Shown in pieces: positions 33,760 through 45,800 of a stretch of DNA of 64,000 nt. The DNA lies in the NCBI GenBank assembly GCA_963969345.1, contig OZ017769.1:7691725-7755724 (forward strand). Direction: 5' to 3'. Origin of the DNA: Turbatrix aceti (Eukaryota > Nematoda > Chromadorea > Rhabditida > Panagrolaimidae). A program made the position numbers and the translations under genes. Each line of letters opens with the position of its first letter. Within the stretch, counting starts at the first letter, position 1. Under the pieces are notes generated by a model that saw only the letters and a program-made list of their open reading frames with translations, did no database searches and was not told where the DNA came from.

Positions 33760-34884
33760 ATGATACCGCTGTTTTGGATAAACTGCGCTTTGCTGCTGTA
33801 CATCGTGCCTACTTACGCTTTGTATTTCCTGGAACTCTACATCATTTATCTGTCGACTTCGAGGCACAAATTTGTTTCCTCATTCTACATTGTCTACAGC
33901 GCCACAGTCATTAACGATCTGATCGCTCATTTCATGTACAACATTAATTACCGATATTTATTTTCGTTGCACGGCGTTCAACTGCCTGCGAGCTGGATGG
34001 GTCATCATTGGTTGTATACAGCACTTCTTGTCTTAATGTATCACGCGTTTTTCGGACATAGTTTTTGTGTACTTGCCCTAAGTGTCAACAGGTATACGGT
34101 ACTTGTGATGAAGACAACATACGTTTCATTCTGGGAAAAACGCAAGACATTTATCTTGTTGCTTTGCGTCTGCTTGCCATGCATTATCACTTCTACTTTT
34201 GTCTTTGATGGAAACGGCGGGGTACTCATACAGCCTATCATAAATAACGTCACCATCGGCTACATTATTATCGAGGACGCCGAAAAGAATATTCTTCATA
34301 ACAGAGGTCTTCAGGCAGCGGCAGTGCCATTGGTTTGCATTGTCGTCTGTTTTGTTCTCAATTTTACGGTTTCTTATCAGCTCTGGAAACGAACGCATCG
34401 GAACGTCAGCCAAGGAATTGCGCGTTTTGGAAACCGTGCAAACAGAGCCGATGTCATGCTCTTTTTCTATTCAGTACTGTGCATGTTGTTGGAATTTTTC
34501 GTTTTCATTACTCAGGTAAGAATAACATTAGTTGCCTTGACATACAATTATTTCAGACAGCTTTTGTCGTCGCAAATTCACAAAATTATGGCGGAATTTC
34601 TAATACACTGTTGTCAATTCAGCACTACGTTATGGATGCCGAGTACCTTTTCCCAGCATGGTTTATGGTCATGGCCAGCAGTCAGATGAAAAAGGAAATA
34701 GTTTGTATCCGCTGATTTTGTGTCACAAGAAAATTGGTGATGGTTTCAGATAGCACGTCTGCCATTCAGTAACAGACTTAACGCCATGTTTTTGGTAAAT
34801 TCTCAGTTAAGCGGAAACCAATTGGCTGGCCCTATGCTATCTCATAATCAGACAAAAGGTGCGTCCTTCTCTCAACATCACTGA
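33760..34884 (+). CDS. Srg/Srv-like chemoreceptor, array copy 7
   Basis: 344 residues; exons 33760-34515, 34557-34700 and 34750-34884. Second subgroup: LHGVQLPASWMGHHW, ALSVNRYTVLVMKTTYVSFWEKRK, CIITSTFVFDGNGG, and EDAEKNILHNRGLQAA. TM1 has an acidic change (YFLELYIIYLS instead of F(Q)LYIIY). The exon 2 donor is GTTTGT. The tail is Gln/Ser/His-rich. Reading through intron 1 also stays open for a while, so an unspliced ORF would mislead here. Confidence 0.85.
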
Positions 34885-36160
34885 AGTAGATACAATGCAG
34901 ATTCGTGATAATCAAAATGCCAAAAAAATAAGTTTGCCAGTCCGTGATATCGTTGCTAGTCAGCCTAATCCTTGACATATCTTATAATTGCGAATTGCAC
35001 AAATATGGGAGTGACCTAAGATTTTTTTATACTCATATGAGTGTTCAAACATCTTTTCTACGTTTTTTATGGTTTGATAATAATATAATGTGTTCACGCA
35101 GTATGAATCATCTTTTTTTGAATGTAGACCAGAACACAACAGATGACGGGGTGTCGAAAACACAAAATAGTGGTAAAAATTCTCACAGATACTATAGATG
35201 TTCAGCAAACATTAAAAATATTACGTGCTCATTCATAAGATTGCCAAGCTTGTGGCACGTAACACCGTCGTCATTGATTCTTGACATCTTATTTTTTTGT
35301 ATTCCATCAGATTCGAGACGAACAGTGTCATTTGTTGGTAGTTTTTTGTCAACATTACTCAGGCGAAATATGACCGATTTTTTCAACATTGATCGTACTT
35401 TCTATTAAATTTGATTTGTAGGGCACCGTACCTAAAACATAAACGCTATTCAAGTTCATTGTTGTTTTAGGCCTTGTTTTGCAAAGGATCTTGTCTTATA
35501 TGTTAGGGGCCTAACATCATCTAATGGCTTTGATAGCAATTCTGAGATGCGTCGCCAGCATGCCATTGAACCCTCTGTGTCACCTCATATTACTGACTCA
35601 CATCCGTAATTACTTTCGATCACATTCCCTTCCTTGTATGGTAGTAGGCAGTATTCATAAAAATAGGTTAATGCCCACAGTCGAACATGGTTGATGAAAC
35701 TTACGGGAGATCTTTTCTGTATGCTCAAATGAGTTTTATTTGTTAGATTTGTTCTTTGACATATTGTTTTTTAAAGGTTTTATGTGTCGGATAACAATTG
35801 TCTGTCTGAAAACTTCAGTACGAAAGCCGCGTGAGAAACACAGTAGTTACAAAAGATCTGGGAATTTTCACACCCAGACCGACATTAATCCATCAGCCAT
35901 TAGACTTGAAACAACTTTGTATTTGTATCATAAACACCATTGATTTGTCGTCTCTAGACATTTTTTATATCACGCCAAACTGTGTCGTAAAAGTCTTGTG
36001 TCTGTAAAATATTTAATGTTGTTTATATATGTAGACAAAATTTTTAATTCATTTTAAATTTTGTATGGTAATGTAATAATCGTGTTATTAAATCAGTTAT
36101 TGTTTATTTCTTGTCAAATTGGTTTTGTACTTTGAATTTTTTTTTCACAGATTTGGTATA
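34885..36160. other. Intergenic, copies 7-8
   Basis: The longest gap inside the array. A 154-codon ORF at 34944-35408 starts MISLLVSLILDISY but lacks domains, splice context and paralogues, and I do not call it. A pyrimidine-rich CACAG at about 36,146-36,150 may be a leader acceptor for copy 8. Confidence 0.35.
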
Positions 36161-37316
36161 ATGCTGTTGGAATTTTGGATAAACTGCGCTCTGCAGTTGT
36201 ACATCGTGCCGACCTATGTTCTGTACTTTTGCCAACTATACATCATCTACTTTTCGACTGCTAGGTACAAATTTGTTTCGTCGTTTTACTTCATCTACGG
36301 CGCCACGGTCATTAACGATGTCATTTCACACATTATCTACAACATTGATTACCGTTATCTGCGTTCAATGGACGGCATCGAACTTCCTGATAGCTGGATG
36401 GGTCATCATTGGATGTACACTGCCATCACCTTTTTTGGCTTTCATACCTTTTTTGCGCACAGTCTTTTTTTGCTCGCTCTAAGCGTTAACAGGTATACGG
36501 TATTGGCGATGAATGCCAAATACGCGTCATTCTGGGAGCAGCGCAAGGCATTTATTTTGTCCATTTGCGTCTGCTTGCCGTTTGTATTCACTTCCACCAT
36601 CATTTTTGGTGGAAATGGTGGTGTACTGATACGACCAGTCGTGAACAACGTCACCTCTGGCTACATCATCATCGAAGACGCCGAACAGAACATTTTTCAC
36701 AACAGAGGCCTTCAGGCAGCAGCAGTGCAGCTTGTTTGCATCGTCCTTTGTGGCATTCTGAACTTTTCGGTATCCTACCAGCTGTGGAAGCGGAGAAGCG
36801 GAAATGCTGTCAACGGAATGACACGCGCTGGAAATCGGAAACACAAAGCTGACATCATGCTATTCGTATATTCCGTGTTGTGCATGATACTTGAATTTTT
36901 TGTTCTCATCACTCAGGTAAGTCAGGTGGAAATATTGTAGCCGACGTCATAACGCAATCATTGCAGAGTGCTTTTGCCATCGCATCTTCACAAAATTACG
37001 GCACAGTAACCTTGCTACTTTTGGATATTCAGCAATACGTCGTAGATGTTCAGTTCCTTTTTCCGGCATGGTTCATGGTAATGGCCAGCAGTCAGATGAA
37101 AAATGAAATGGTTTGTTTCAACGAGCTGCGAAACAAATCATTTCAACATTTTTGTTTCAGATATCGCGGCTACCGTGCAACAACAGGCTTAACGCCGTCT
37201 TTACCGTCAATACGTCAACAGTGATCCCAGGAAATTCTCTGAACGGAAGAAATCAGTCTGCTTCAACTCAAAGAAACATGATATCCGTATCTCCCCATAT
37301 ATCTCAAGACAGTTAA
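36161..37316 (+). CDS. Srg/Srv-like chemoreceptor, array copy 8
   Basis: 351 residues; exons 36161-36916, 36967-37110 and 37161-37316. The start is the ATG giving MLLEFWINCALQLY, 11 nt after an acceptor-like CACAG. Second subgroup (GIELPDSWMGHHW; FVFTSTIIFGGNGG, with Gly replacing the Asp that all other copies keep in FDGNGG). It is the most diverged before TM6 (KRRSGNAVNGMTRAGNRKHKADIM, where siblings have GVARFGxRxHRAD). Exon 2 starts SAFAIASS instead of TAFAVASS. NxT/NxS sites lie in the tail. Confidence 0.84.
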
Positions 37317-38517
37317 GGTCGTCGTACAAATTTTGGCTTTGATCAAAGTATTTATCTCATGCCGAACCCTACCGAAGTGACCGTCAGTAAAAAATCAAAA
37401 AAATGACTTTAGGGCCTTTTTTTGAACATGACTCTTCAAGCGTGCACATGCTGTGAGGACAGTAATATTTCCCGGTTTGCACTAACAAAAAAGTTAATCT
37501 TTTGTTTTTTTGTCCCTTTAAAGTAACACTTTTCACTAATTGCTTTGTCAACACTTCCGCGCATAAAATAAATTTTGCAAATTTTTTTGTGTTAATTGTC
37601 TTTACATATAAGGATAAATGTTTTTACAATTCACCATCAGTGATAACTGCTGCCGATATAGTATTCAGATATAGACATGCAACATAAGCAAAATACTATT
37701 TATTTATTCTCCTCTGAATTAAATGATAAGTGATCTAAATTTTTAGTAATTCTTTGGTGCAAAAATAAAACCCGGTCGTGGCCCTATACCAGAGTACTAT
37801 TTTTTCGGTGTGTAGATAATATTCAATTCACCGGATATTTTTGTTGTAAACATTTTCAACAAAACGTTTGGCACTCATACACAGGTTAATGTGTTGTGTA
37901 CTCAAACGTGATGAGAAAAAATGTGTTCTTGATGTTTTTCTTCTGTCTGTAGACTTCCGTCGTGAGAAACATATTAACTTTTAAAAAGCGACCAAGGGCT
38001 TATAGACGTCACTCTACTTTTTGTGTTACTGTGTCTGTGATCGTTAATGAAATTTTGAGTGGGCTGACAACTTTTTAGAGTACAAGGCTATTTTTGCTGC
38101 TATCATACCTAGGTCGCGCATCAGCGCTTTAGTGTTTCCTGTCCATTCGTTAAATAAATATTAATTTTTTTACCGTAGATAACTTTTGCAAACTAATAAC
38201 CCTACCTCACAACTGGAAAAAGTTTGTATGTTAAAGTGAAAAAAAAATTAGGCAGCAAAAGTGATTTTTCGTGTTGAACTTTTGTCCCTACCCCTAGGGT
38301 TTATGCATTGTGCACCTAATGGAACTCGTAACATTTCATAACTGTGCAAACAAAATTAACTTTTTATTTAATGTTTTTGCGTCCAAAAGTATCGTTAGAT
38401 CCCAGGAGAGCAAAACAGGTGTAATCAAATTTTTGTTGCGCTACATTTTGTTAGCTTATGTTATTATGATGCCTTTTATTCTTTCTACTCCAACATTCTT
38501 ACTTATAGTTTGGCAAC
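37317..38517. other. Intergenic, copies 8-9
   Basis: AT-rich. ORFs here are short and have no family match. It contains the start region of copy 9. Confidence 0.35.
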
Positions 38518-39692
38518 ATGCTTCTACAGTTTTGGTTAAACTGTGCACTACTGTTCTATATAGTACCGACCTATGCGCTGTACATCTTCCAACTCTACAT
38601 CATCTATTTTTCGTCTGCTAAACATAAATTTGTGACGTCGTTTTACTTCATCTACGGCGCCACGGCCATCAACGACATTATCGCTCACCTTACTCATAAC
38701 ATCAATTTTCGTTTTCTGTATACGATGGACGGCATTGATGCTTTGGAGAGCCGGTTGGGTCACCACTGGATTTACACATTATTTACCATTGTTGGCTTTC
38801 AAACCTTTTTTGGGCACAGCCCTTTTCTTATTGCCCTGAGCGTCAACAGGTATACGGTACTGGCGATGAAGGCCAAATACGCGTCGTTCTGGGAGAAACG
38901 CAAAGCTCTCATATTAGTGTTCTGCAGTTGCCTGCCGTTCGTATTTACCTCGACCATTGTTTTTGATGGAAATGGTGGAATACTAATGCGGCCTTACATG
39001 AATAACGTATCCACCGGCTACATCATTATCGAAGACGCCGATCAGAATATTTTCCACAACAGAGGGCTTCACGCAGCGACCATGCAGCTTGCTTGCATCA
39101 TCATTTGCGTTACACTTAACTTTACGGTATCCTATCAGCTGTGGAAACGAACGCAGCAAAACTCCAATCAAGGAGTCATGCCAGTCAGAAACCGAACACA
39201 TAGAGCCGAAATAATGTTGTTTTTCTATTCCGTTTTGTGCATGGTTTTGGAAATTTTCGTATTCATTACTCAGGTAAGCCAGGTGGAACGTTCACTTCCG
39301 TCATAATCGCATCACTGAATTGTTCATTACAGACAGCATTTGCGGTTGCCTCATCACAGAGCTATAGTGAAACTACTTTAACTTTATTCAAGATTCAGCA
39401 CTACGTAATGGACGCTCAGTACCTTTTTCCCGCATGGTTTATGGTTATGGCGAGCAGTCAGATGAAAAGGGAGATGGTATGTACATATGCTTCAACAAGT
39501 TTCGTTTCAGATAACGAATAATTGTTGTTTCAGATAGCGCGACTGCCGTGCAATAGCAGGCTCAAAGGCATCTTTAACGTGAGCACGTCAATGACAGTAA
39601 AACATTTGAATGACAAGAATACGGCATCAAGAGTTGCGCCGATTCAGGAAAATATCGCATCGATATCACAACTTCAATCACGTCAAAGTTAA
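38518..39692 (+). CDS. Srg/Srv-like chemoreceptor, array copy 9
   Basis: 352 residues; exons 38518-39273, 39333-39476 and 39534-39692. Mosaic character: before TM3 it reads MDGIDALESRLGHHW, like copies 1-3. TM4 and its loop (FVFTSTIVFDGNGGILMRP...STGYIIIEDADQNIFHNRGLH) and its intron 1 resemble the second subgroup, notably copy 6. The TM5-TM6 loop is unusual (NSNQGVMPVRNRTHRAEIM). The tail ends ISQLQSRQS. Last gene of the array; the next gene is on the opposite strand 18 bp beyond its stop. Confidence 0.85.
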
Positions 39693-39709
39693 TGTTTATA
39701 ATAATATTT

Positions 39710-41151
39710 TTATTTCTGGTTGACAAGAATCAATTCAACAAAACTGAAAATGTCTTTGGCGAGAAGATTGGGCTGTTCGACGGCCACGAATTCACCTCCT
39801 TCGGGCGCTGACGTGAAAGATCGTATATCTGGGTAACGGTGATCGTAGAAGAATCTCTGAGTCACGTGATGTGTCCTCGGAGTGATTAGGAGGCCGGTGG
39901 GCGTGCGAGTAACCATCTGTCGATAAATTATTCTCGCGGGATCAGTTGCGGAAAAGTGCAGAAACCTAAGTGCAGCATGGGGATGACCAGGTAGCCAGTA
40001 GATACTGGCTTCGGTAAGGAGTTCGTCGAAGGTGTTATGAGCCTGAAGGCCTGCTTGCGGATGAGCTCGCCAATCCGGGTGGTTGATGCCGGCAGCCCAG
40101 CGGTCGAGCAAGACGGAAGTCAGCAGAAAAGGCGATTCTGATAGTGCTAGGCCTAAAAAAAATATTATGAACATCGTACCAATTTGAAAGACATTAGCTG
40201 AACTCACCGATGCTATCCGGCCGCTCAACAGTCAGGGAAAGATCAGGATCAACAGGCCACGTCGTATTCTCTCCAACACCGTCCACAAGGCCGGGCCACT
40301 TCTGGGCAAGAGTTCGTTTGATCCATAAAACCCAATCAGAGTTGATATCCACAAACGGATTTGCAAGGTGAATGCCAGCAACGGTGCGGCGTCTTTGAAG
40401 AGCCAGAATTGTTGCGATTTCCGATCCGAGAGCAGAATTTCCATGAACAAAGTATTTCGAGTGTCCCAGACGATCCATCAACTTGCCCAGAATCCTGGCG
40501 GCCTGAATGGACCCAAACTGCCCCGCCGAGGGGGCCGGTGAGAACCCGAAGCCCGGCAGAGAAGGAATGATTACCTCAAAAGACAGTTGAGCACCTCCGC
40601 CGGCTCCGAAATCAAATCCGAAGCGACTCGGATTTGCCAGGATAGGTGCAATTTTGTAGAAATCCCAAAAAGACGATCCAAAGCCGTGAATGAGCAACAG
40701 CGGCACACGTTTCTGGCCCTTCTTTGGCTCGAAGAACTGATGCACAAAGTGGACGTCCAAGCCTTCGATCTGGGTTTTCTGGTGATGGAAGGTGTTGAGG
40801 AAAGTGTTCGTGTTGAATCCAGTCGAAAGCCTCTATCGCTGATTTCATTTCTCGCAGATAAGCAGGGTTGAAACCGTTTCTGAAGCCCTGAAGCGTCCGT
40901 GGAGCCGCGGCGATGCTCGCCAGCAGTTTTTCTTTGAACAACTGGATCCGAGCATCGGGCACGTGCAGAGAAAAGTCGAGGACTCGTTCATCGTCGGCGG
41001 CAGCAGCTCCCTCGCCAAAGAAATCGTCGGCTTCGATGTCGGGCAGCACCGGTCCTGACGGGAAGTAGAAGCTGATGAAGACGTTCAACAGCGAGAAGGG
41101 TATGATGAGCGATGCGAGCAGAAAGTAGCGAACTTTGGGTGGCAGAAGCAT
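39710..41151 (-). pseudogene. Microsomal epoxide hydrolase-like gene with frameshift and substituted catalytic residues
   Basis: Alpha/beta-hydrolase of the membrane epoxide hydrolase family, about 460 residues. Exons 41151-40208 and 40152-39710. There is an N-terminal membrane anchor (VRYFLLASLIIPFSLLNVF), then the EH N-terminal domain, HGFGSSFWDF (oxyanion hole), PGFGFS and the lid. Three departures from the family: at the nucleophile elbow GGDWG is HGNSALG, so the Asp is replaced by Ser with one extra residue. The catalytic His of GGHFxxxEQP is Glu (GGEFVAVEQP). A one-base insertion near 40,800-40,812 breaks the frame between AFDWIQHE and the NTF...KTQIEGLDVHF segment. Either it is a decaying gene, or the frame break is an assembly error in a pseudoenzyme. 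The start codon is uncertain; an in-frame Met lies upstream at 41241. Confidence 0.7.
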
Positions 41152-41529
41152 GATCAAAACACCCGGCACGGGAACTTTGAAAGAAAACAGAGCCAAATAA
41201 CAAATAACACGGATAGACACGTCACCAACGGAAATGAACAATGAGGCGGTCGGAGTGCGCGAGGTGGTGGCCAGTCGCGCAGGCCAACTTGCACTCGAGT
41301 TTGACTGTAAATTGGACCAAAGAGAGATCGCTGCGCGTTAGCAAGCAAAAATAGGGGGGGGGGGCGAGGAGGCAAACATAGCGGAACAACGCCGAGAATT
41401 GGCCCAGAACCAGTTGATCAATAACCAATTCTCGGTTTGTTTTGCCAGTTGGTTCCTTATTTGGATAAAAATCTGTCCTAAAAACACCCACTTGATCCGG
41501 GGATCTGGCATATGTATTTTTTTGTTTTT

Positions 41530-42091
41530 TTATCGCATACATGTAACAACGGTCCTGTTGCGCAGACCGAAGGGGTCCTTCGTCACACCTGTAATCAGTA
41601 GGCCCACTCCAGCGGCCACGAGGTTGAGGACGACGGCACACCACGAGAGGTAGTGCGAGTAGGACACATTCGTAAATTGCACGCCTCTTAATTCTGCAAA
41701 ATTCTGTGATTGATTTACCGTATCAGACAGATTCTGACAAACTTTGCGTGCGCTGACTGAAATCGAGGCCGAGAGCAACGCCGAGAAAAAGGACCGTGAT
41801 GAGGTTGAACATGGGCAAAAACCAAGCAGCCTTGGTGGTGCCGTTGTTGGCCCGGATGTTGAGGAAGAAGGCAAGAACGTGTCCGCAGAGAGCAATCATG
41901 ATGCTCAGCTGCGTGATGAGGATGTACGTGGGACGTCGCTTGAAGCACGTTCCCGCCTCGATCGAGTAGTACTCCACTGCTGGTCCCACCTTCTGCACCG
42001 ACCATCCGGGAGATACGTACGCGATGCAGAGCAGCGTGATCGCAGCTAAGATGAGGGCTGCGTAGAGGGTGTTATACAGCTTGAATTCCAT
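41530..42091 (-). CDS. Small four-pass membrane protein, claudin/PMP22-like topology
   Basis: 170 residues from exons 42091-41743 and 41693-41530, using a GTTTGT donor and TTTTGCAG acceptor. That phase-1 junction is the one that keeps the frame open. TM1 TLYAALILAAITLLCIAYV; a short loop with one Cys and SPGWSV; TM2 ILITQLSIMIALCGHVLAFFL; TM3 PMFNLITVLFLGVALGL; a loop with FTNVSYSHY; TM4 WCAVVLNLVAAGVGLLI. The first loop is too short for a classical claudin and lacks the W-GLW-C-C signature, so only the topology is claudin-like. Its stop lies 379 bp before the epoxide-hydrolase-like start on the same strand. Confidence 0.6.
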
Positions 42092-42878
42092 TATTTTGAT
42101 TTGCCGAATCCAATTTACAAGCAGATTATTTTACCATGCTTTCATTTATTCTAATTTGTTTGTAAGACATGCATTGCAGTAATTTGTGAATCGTGAGTGG
42201 CAATCAACCTAAATTACTAAACAGGTGTGAAAAAAAAAGAAAGATCCATCAAAAGCTTCAATAACTTGTCAAAATTCTCGTTACTAACCAAATTCTGCGC
42301 GCAGTCTGCAGCACAGCCGTCAGCTGAGTGCCCAGCCTCCCCCGGGGTAACCATCAATTTTCGATCGACGCGCACCCTCGCTCGTACTCGTGCTCGTTCC
42401 GTCGACTTTATAGTCTCGTAGCGGCTGCCTTTTTGCCTGGTTGTTGTTGTGAATGAAAGAATGTTCGCATTGGGCAACGTTCACGGACACCAACCACACT
42501 TGTGGGCATTGGCGTGGCTGCTGTCTCCCACGGCTAATTCGTTTGTTCCGCGCCTGCCACAGACCTCGCTGACGTTCGTTCGTTTGTTCGTTCATGGCGA
42601 CGGCGGTGGTGGCGGTGGTGGCGGTGGCAGGCGGCCAGATCAGCCAACGAACGCAGGAAGGAGGTGATGAAGTGAGCGAGAGTATAATGAGCTTGCTTTT
42701 CATTAACCACCCTCCCCCCGCACTTTTTTGTGCTTCGTTTATTTGATATATTTCAAAAGCGTGCCATTATTTTCTGTTTCGCGTCTGCCGTTTTTTGTCA
42801 AAAAATGAAAGTTGTCACACTTGTCATAAAAAATATATATAATAAATTGCTCGCTCTTATCAGGCGTGATCGATCGCC
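42092..42878. other. Divergent upstream region of the four-pass protein and NICE-3-like genes
   Basis: No gene recognised. It includes a G-rich (GGCGGTGGT)n stretch at 42598-42632 and a CA/GT-poor AT-rich run. ORFs on both strands lack domains. Confidence 0.35.
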
Positions 42879-45800
42879 ATGGCCTCCCCGCTGACGCTGG
42901 GCCTCGGCGGATACACGATCGTCTTCATCCTGGCAGCTGTGTTGCTGGTAGGTGTTTGATTGGCGCATGAGCACTGATCTGATCTGGATCTTTTTTTATC
43001 TTATTGCTCACGCTGACACTGACGGCACGCGCGCTTCAGGTCATCATCATGCTTGCCATCTTCGTTTTTCGTCAGATACGAAGGCTTCGGCTCAACAGCG
43101 CCCGTCGCGAGGTCAACAGCTCCGTTGCCACCGAGGTTTCCAAGGTTCGTAAAATTTCATGTCCGGGATACAATTTTTTATTGATCGACCCATGGCTGCG
43201 GCTGGCGCATGATTTTGGCTGTCGTTTTTGTTGTTGTTGTTTGTTCACTTCGAATCGATCTGGTTTTTGCAATTTATGGGTTTTACGATCAGTTTTAAAT
43301 TTCTACCTAGAACATGTTTTTTTGAACGAAAATATTTTTTGATTGTTTTTTGAATGTTCAAAAAAATATTTTTATTGACACAACCGATTTCATTTTGCAA
43401 TTATTATGTTTTACGATCGGTTTAGAATTTTTACCTCGAAATAGGTCGTAAACATGTTTTTTATCAAAAAAAATTTTTCAATGTTTTTTGAATTCTGAAC
43501 AAAAAATAATTTTTTGACAAACATTTGATCTAATTTTGCAGGTTTAAAATGGGTTTTACGATCATTTTTAAATTGTTACCTAAAATTTGATCGTAAACAT
43601 GTTTTTTGAACTTGAATCTGCAAAAAATAGATTTTTATCGACACACAACCGTTAAAAGATTCCAAGCATTTTTTGGGGGACAGATCCTCTCTTTTCCAGG
43701 GCCCAGCACGGGGGATATTGTGTTTTTGACTCACTCGGAAGTGTCATGCGGGCTGTGTTGTGTATGCGCCAGCCATCCATCCGCGTGGAGGGGGTCAAAA
43801 TTGGGCACTCGTGCGAAAAGCACGCCGGTAGCCCGTAACCGGCTTTTTTTTCCCTCTCGGCTGTCGGCCTACCCCTGGGGGTAAACATTTCCACGAAAGA
43901 AATTATGACCGTAATCATCGGGGGCGTTCATCGTTTTTTTTTTCAGAGGATGAAGTCGGGCATCACTTCCAAAATAGACGCCGTGGCACTCTTCCGACGC
44001 TCGTGTTTTCCCAAGTTCACAGATTGTAACATGATTTCGGAGCGTAGGTCTAATTTTGTTATCCGGGTGTTGGTCGAGAGAGCAAGACTTCGACCAGAAG
44101 CGGAAATCTTGTTTTTGTTGTTTCCGTACAACAAAAATGCTCGCTCGGACTTTTTTTCATGCATTTTATCTTTTTCTTTCAGACGCGACGACACCGTACG
44201 TCAACCGCATGATAGGCTACGATGAGGTGATTCATCACGTTGGTCAGTTCCAACTTTCGCTTTTCTGTTTTTTATTTTGTGATTTTTCTTTTCCACTCAT
44301 TTCCGCCAAAATCGTAAAATATTTCTTTCACTTTGGGCATCATCTTTGGCTCTGTTCCGTTCCGTTCCTCCGTCCCTGTCACTCGGTTGCTTTCGTGCAG
44401 TCATTTCACACGACTTGTGTTCATTTTTCAAATCCACGCGGTCTGGTCTCCCCGACAAAGGCCGGGACCGGCAGTCGGGAGAGATGGATTGCACTCTTGG
44501 CAGCCCCCCGTTGCTCTGTTAATCATCACCCGCAGCGCTGCGGCCAAGTGATACCGTTTTGAGCGCCCTGGAACACTTGGGGGACCTTTCAGCACAAGCG
44601 GACCAACTTTTGGACCTTTCTAAAATTCTTGGCAGCGCTGTATAATAAAATGAAAAAAATTTGAAGTAAAATTAGCAACAATTTTTCTAAGTTGTTAAAA
44701 AAGGCAGGTAAAATTTTTAGCGACTTAGTTTGATATGCGCAACTCGTAAAATTTCAAATGGAAGATCGTTGTGGATTTTGCGGTTTTTAGGTACTCAATT
44801 TTAATTTTTAGTTTCGCGGGCCAACTTTTGGACTTTTCAAAAATTCTTGGCAGCGCCGTAAACTTTTTGGACTATTTCAAAAATTCTTGGCAATGGCAGT
44901 AAAATTTTTGAACCTTTCAAAAATTCTTGGCAGCACCGTAAATTTTTTTTGCAACCCAATTTAGTATGCGCGACTCCAACTGCTCGTAAAAATTTCAAAC
45001 CGAAGATCCAAGAGCGTTTCGCTTTTTTTGAGGCGCTCAACTTTAATTTTTAGTTGGTTATTACGTTTCTGGTCATCGTGCCTTGCGTGAGATTAATTTC
45101 ACGTGATGCATCGCATCGCTGGCCGTGGTGGCATTTTTAACGCGCGCGCGCGCTTGATTATAAATACATCCAGCAGCCAACAGCAGCAAGCGACCGACCA
45201 ATTGACTAAATGCCTCTTTCTCCTTTTTGGACTCTCCTCCCTTCTTCGTCCGTTGTTCAAAGTACTTTCTTGGTGTTGGTCGTAAGCCTCAGCCTCAGTC
45301 GTCGTTGACGACGTCGACGGCGATGATGATGATGATGACCTTTTCACGTGCGAGAGAGAGACAAGACCTGTACTTTCAGACCGACAACTGGAGTTCATCA
45401 ATTCCGGTCTAGCCCGGAAGCCAGGGCAGTCGACGTACGCCTACCTCAACGACGTCCGCTCCGCCACCGGTCTGACCATCGATGACAGCTTTATTGAGCG
45501 TCTCGCTTTTCTCCACGAGCTGTGCCGCTTCCGAACGCAAATGGTGGGTCTTTTTTCTGTTTTTCTTGAAAAAGGAACGGCGGAGCTTGGCTTGTTTTCC
45601 GGTCGCACCTCTTAAATTAAGAAATTAATGAAAAAAGTAAGAAGACCCGCCCGGAGCTTCCTGGTTATTGATTATGCATGTTGACGTCTTCTTCCTTCTC
45701 CTCGTGCAGCGCGTTAATTTTTTTTTGTTCGTGTGAATCATAGAAACGCAACCAACCCCATCCAGGCCAGGCGGGTGTAAGCGAGCGGCGGCAAGATCGT

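Noticed and set aside
34944..35408. 154-codon ORF between receptor copies 7 and 8
   Set aside because: Begins with a short hydrophobic run but shows no similarity to the receptors and no domain.
40612..41241. Continuous 209-codon ORF as the whole N-terminal half of the epoxide hydrolase
   Set aside because: Its last part is out of frame with the family; homology switches frame near 40,805, so the ORF end is an artefact of the insertion.
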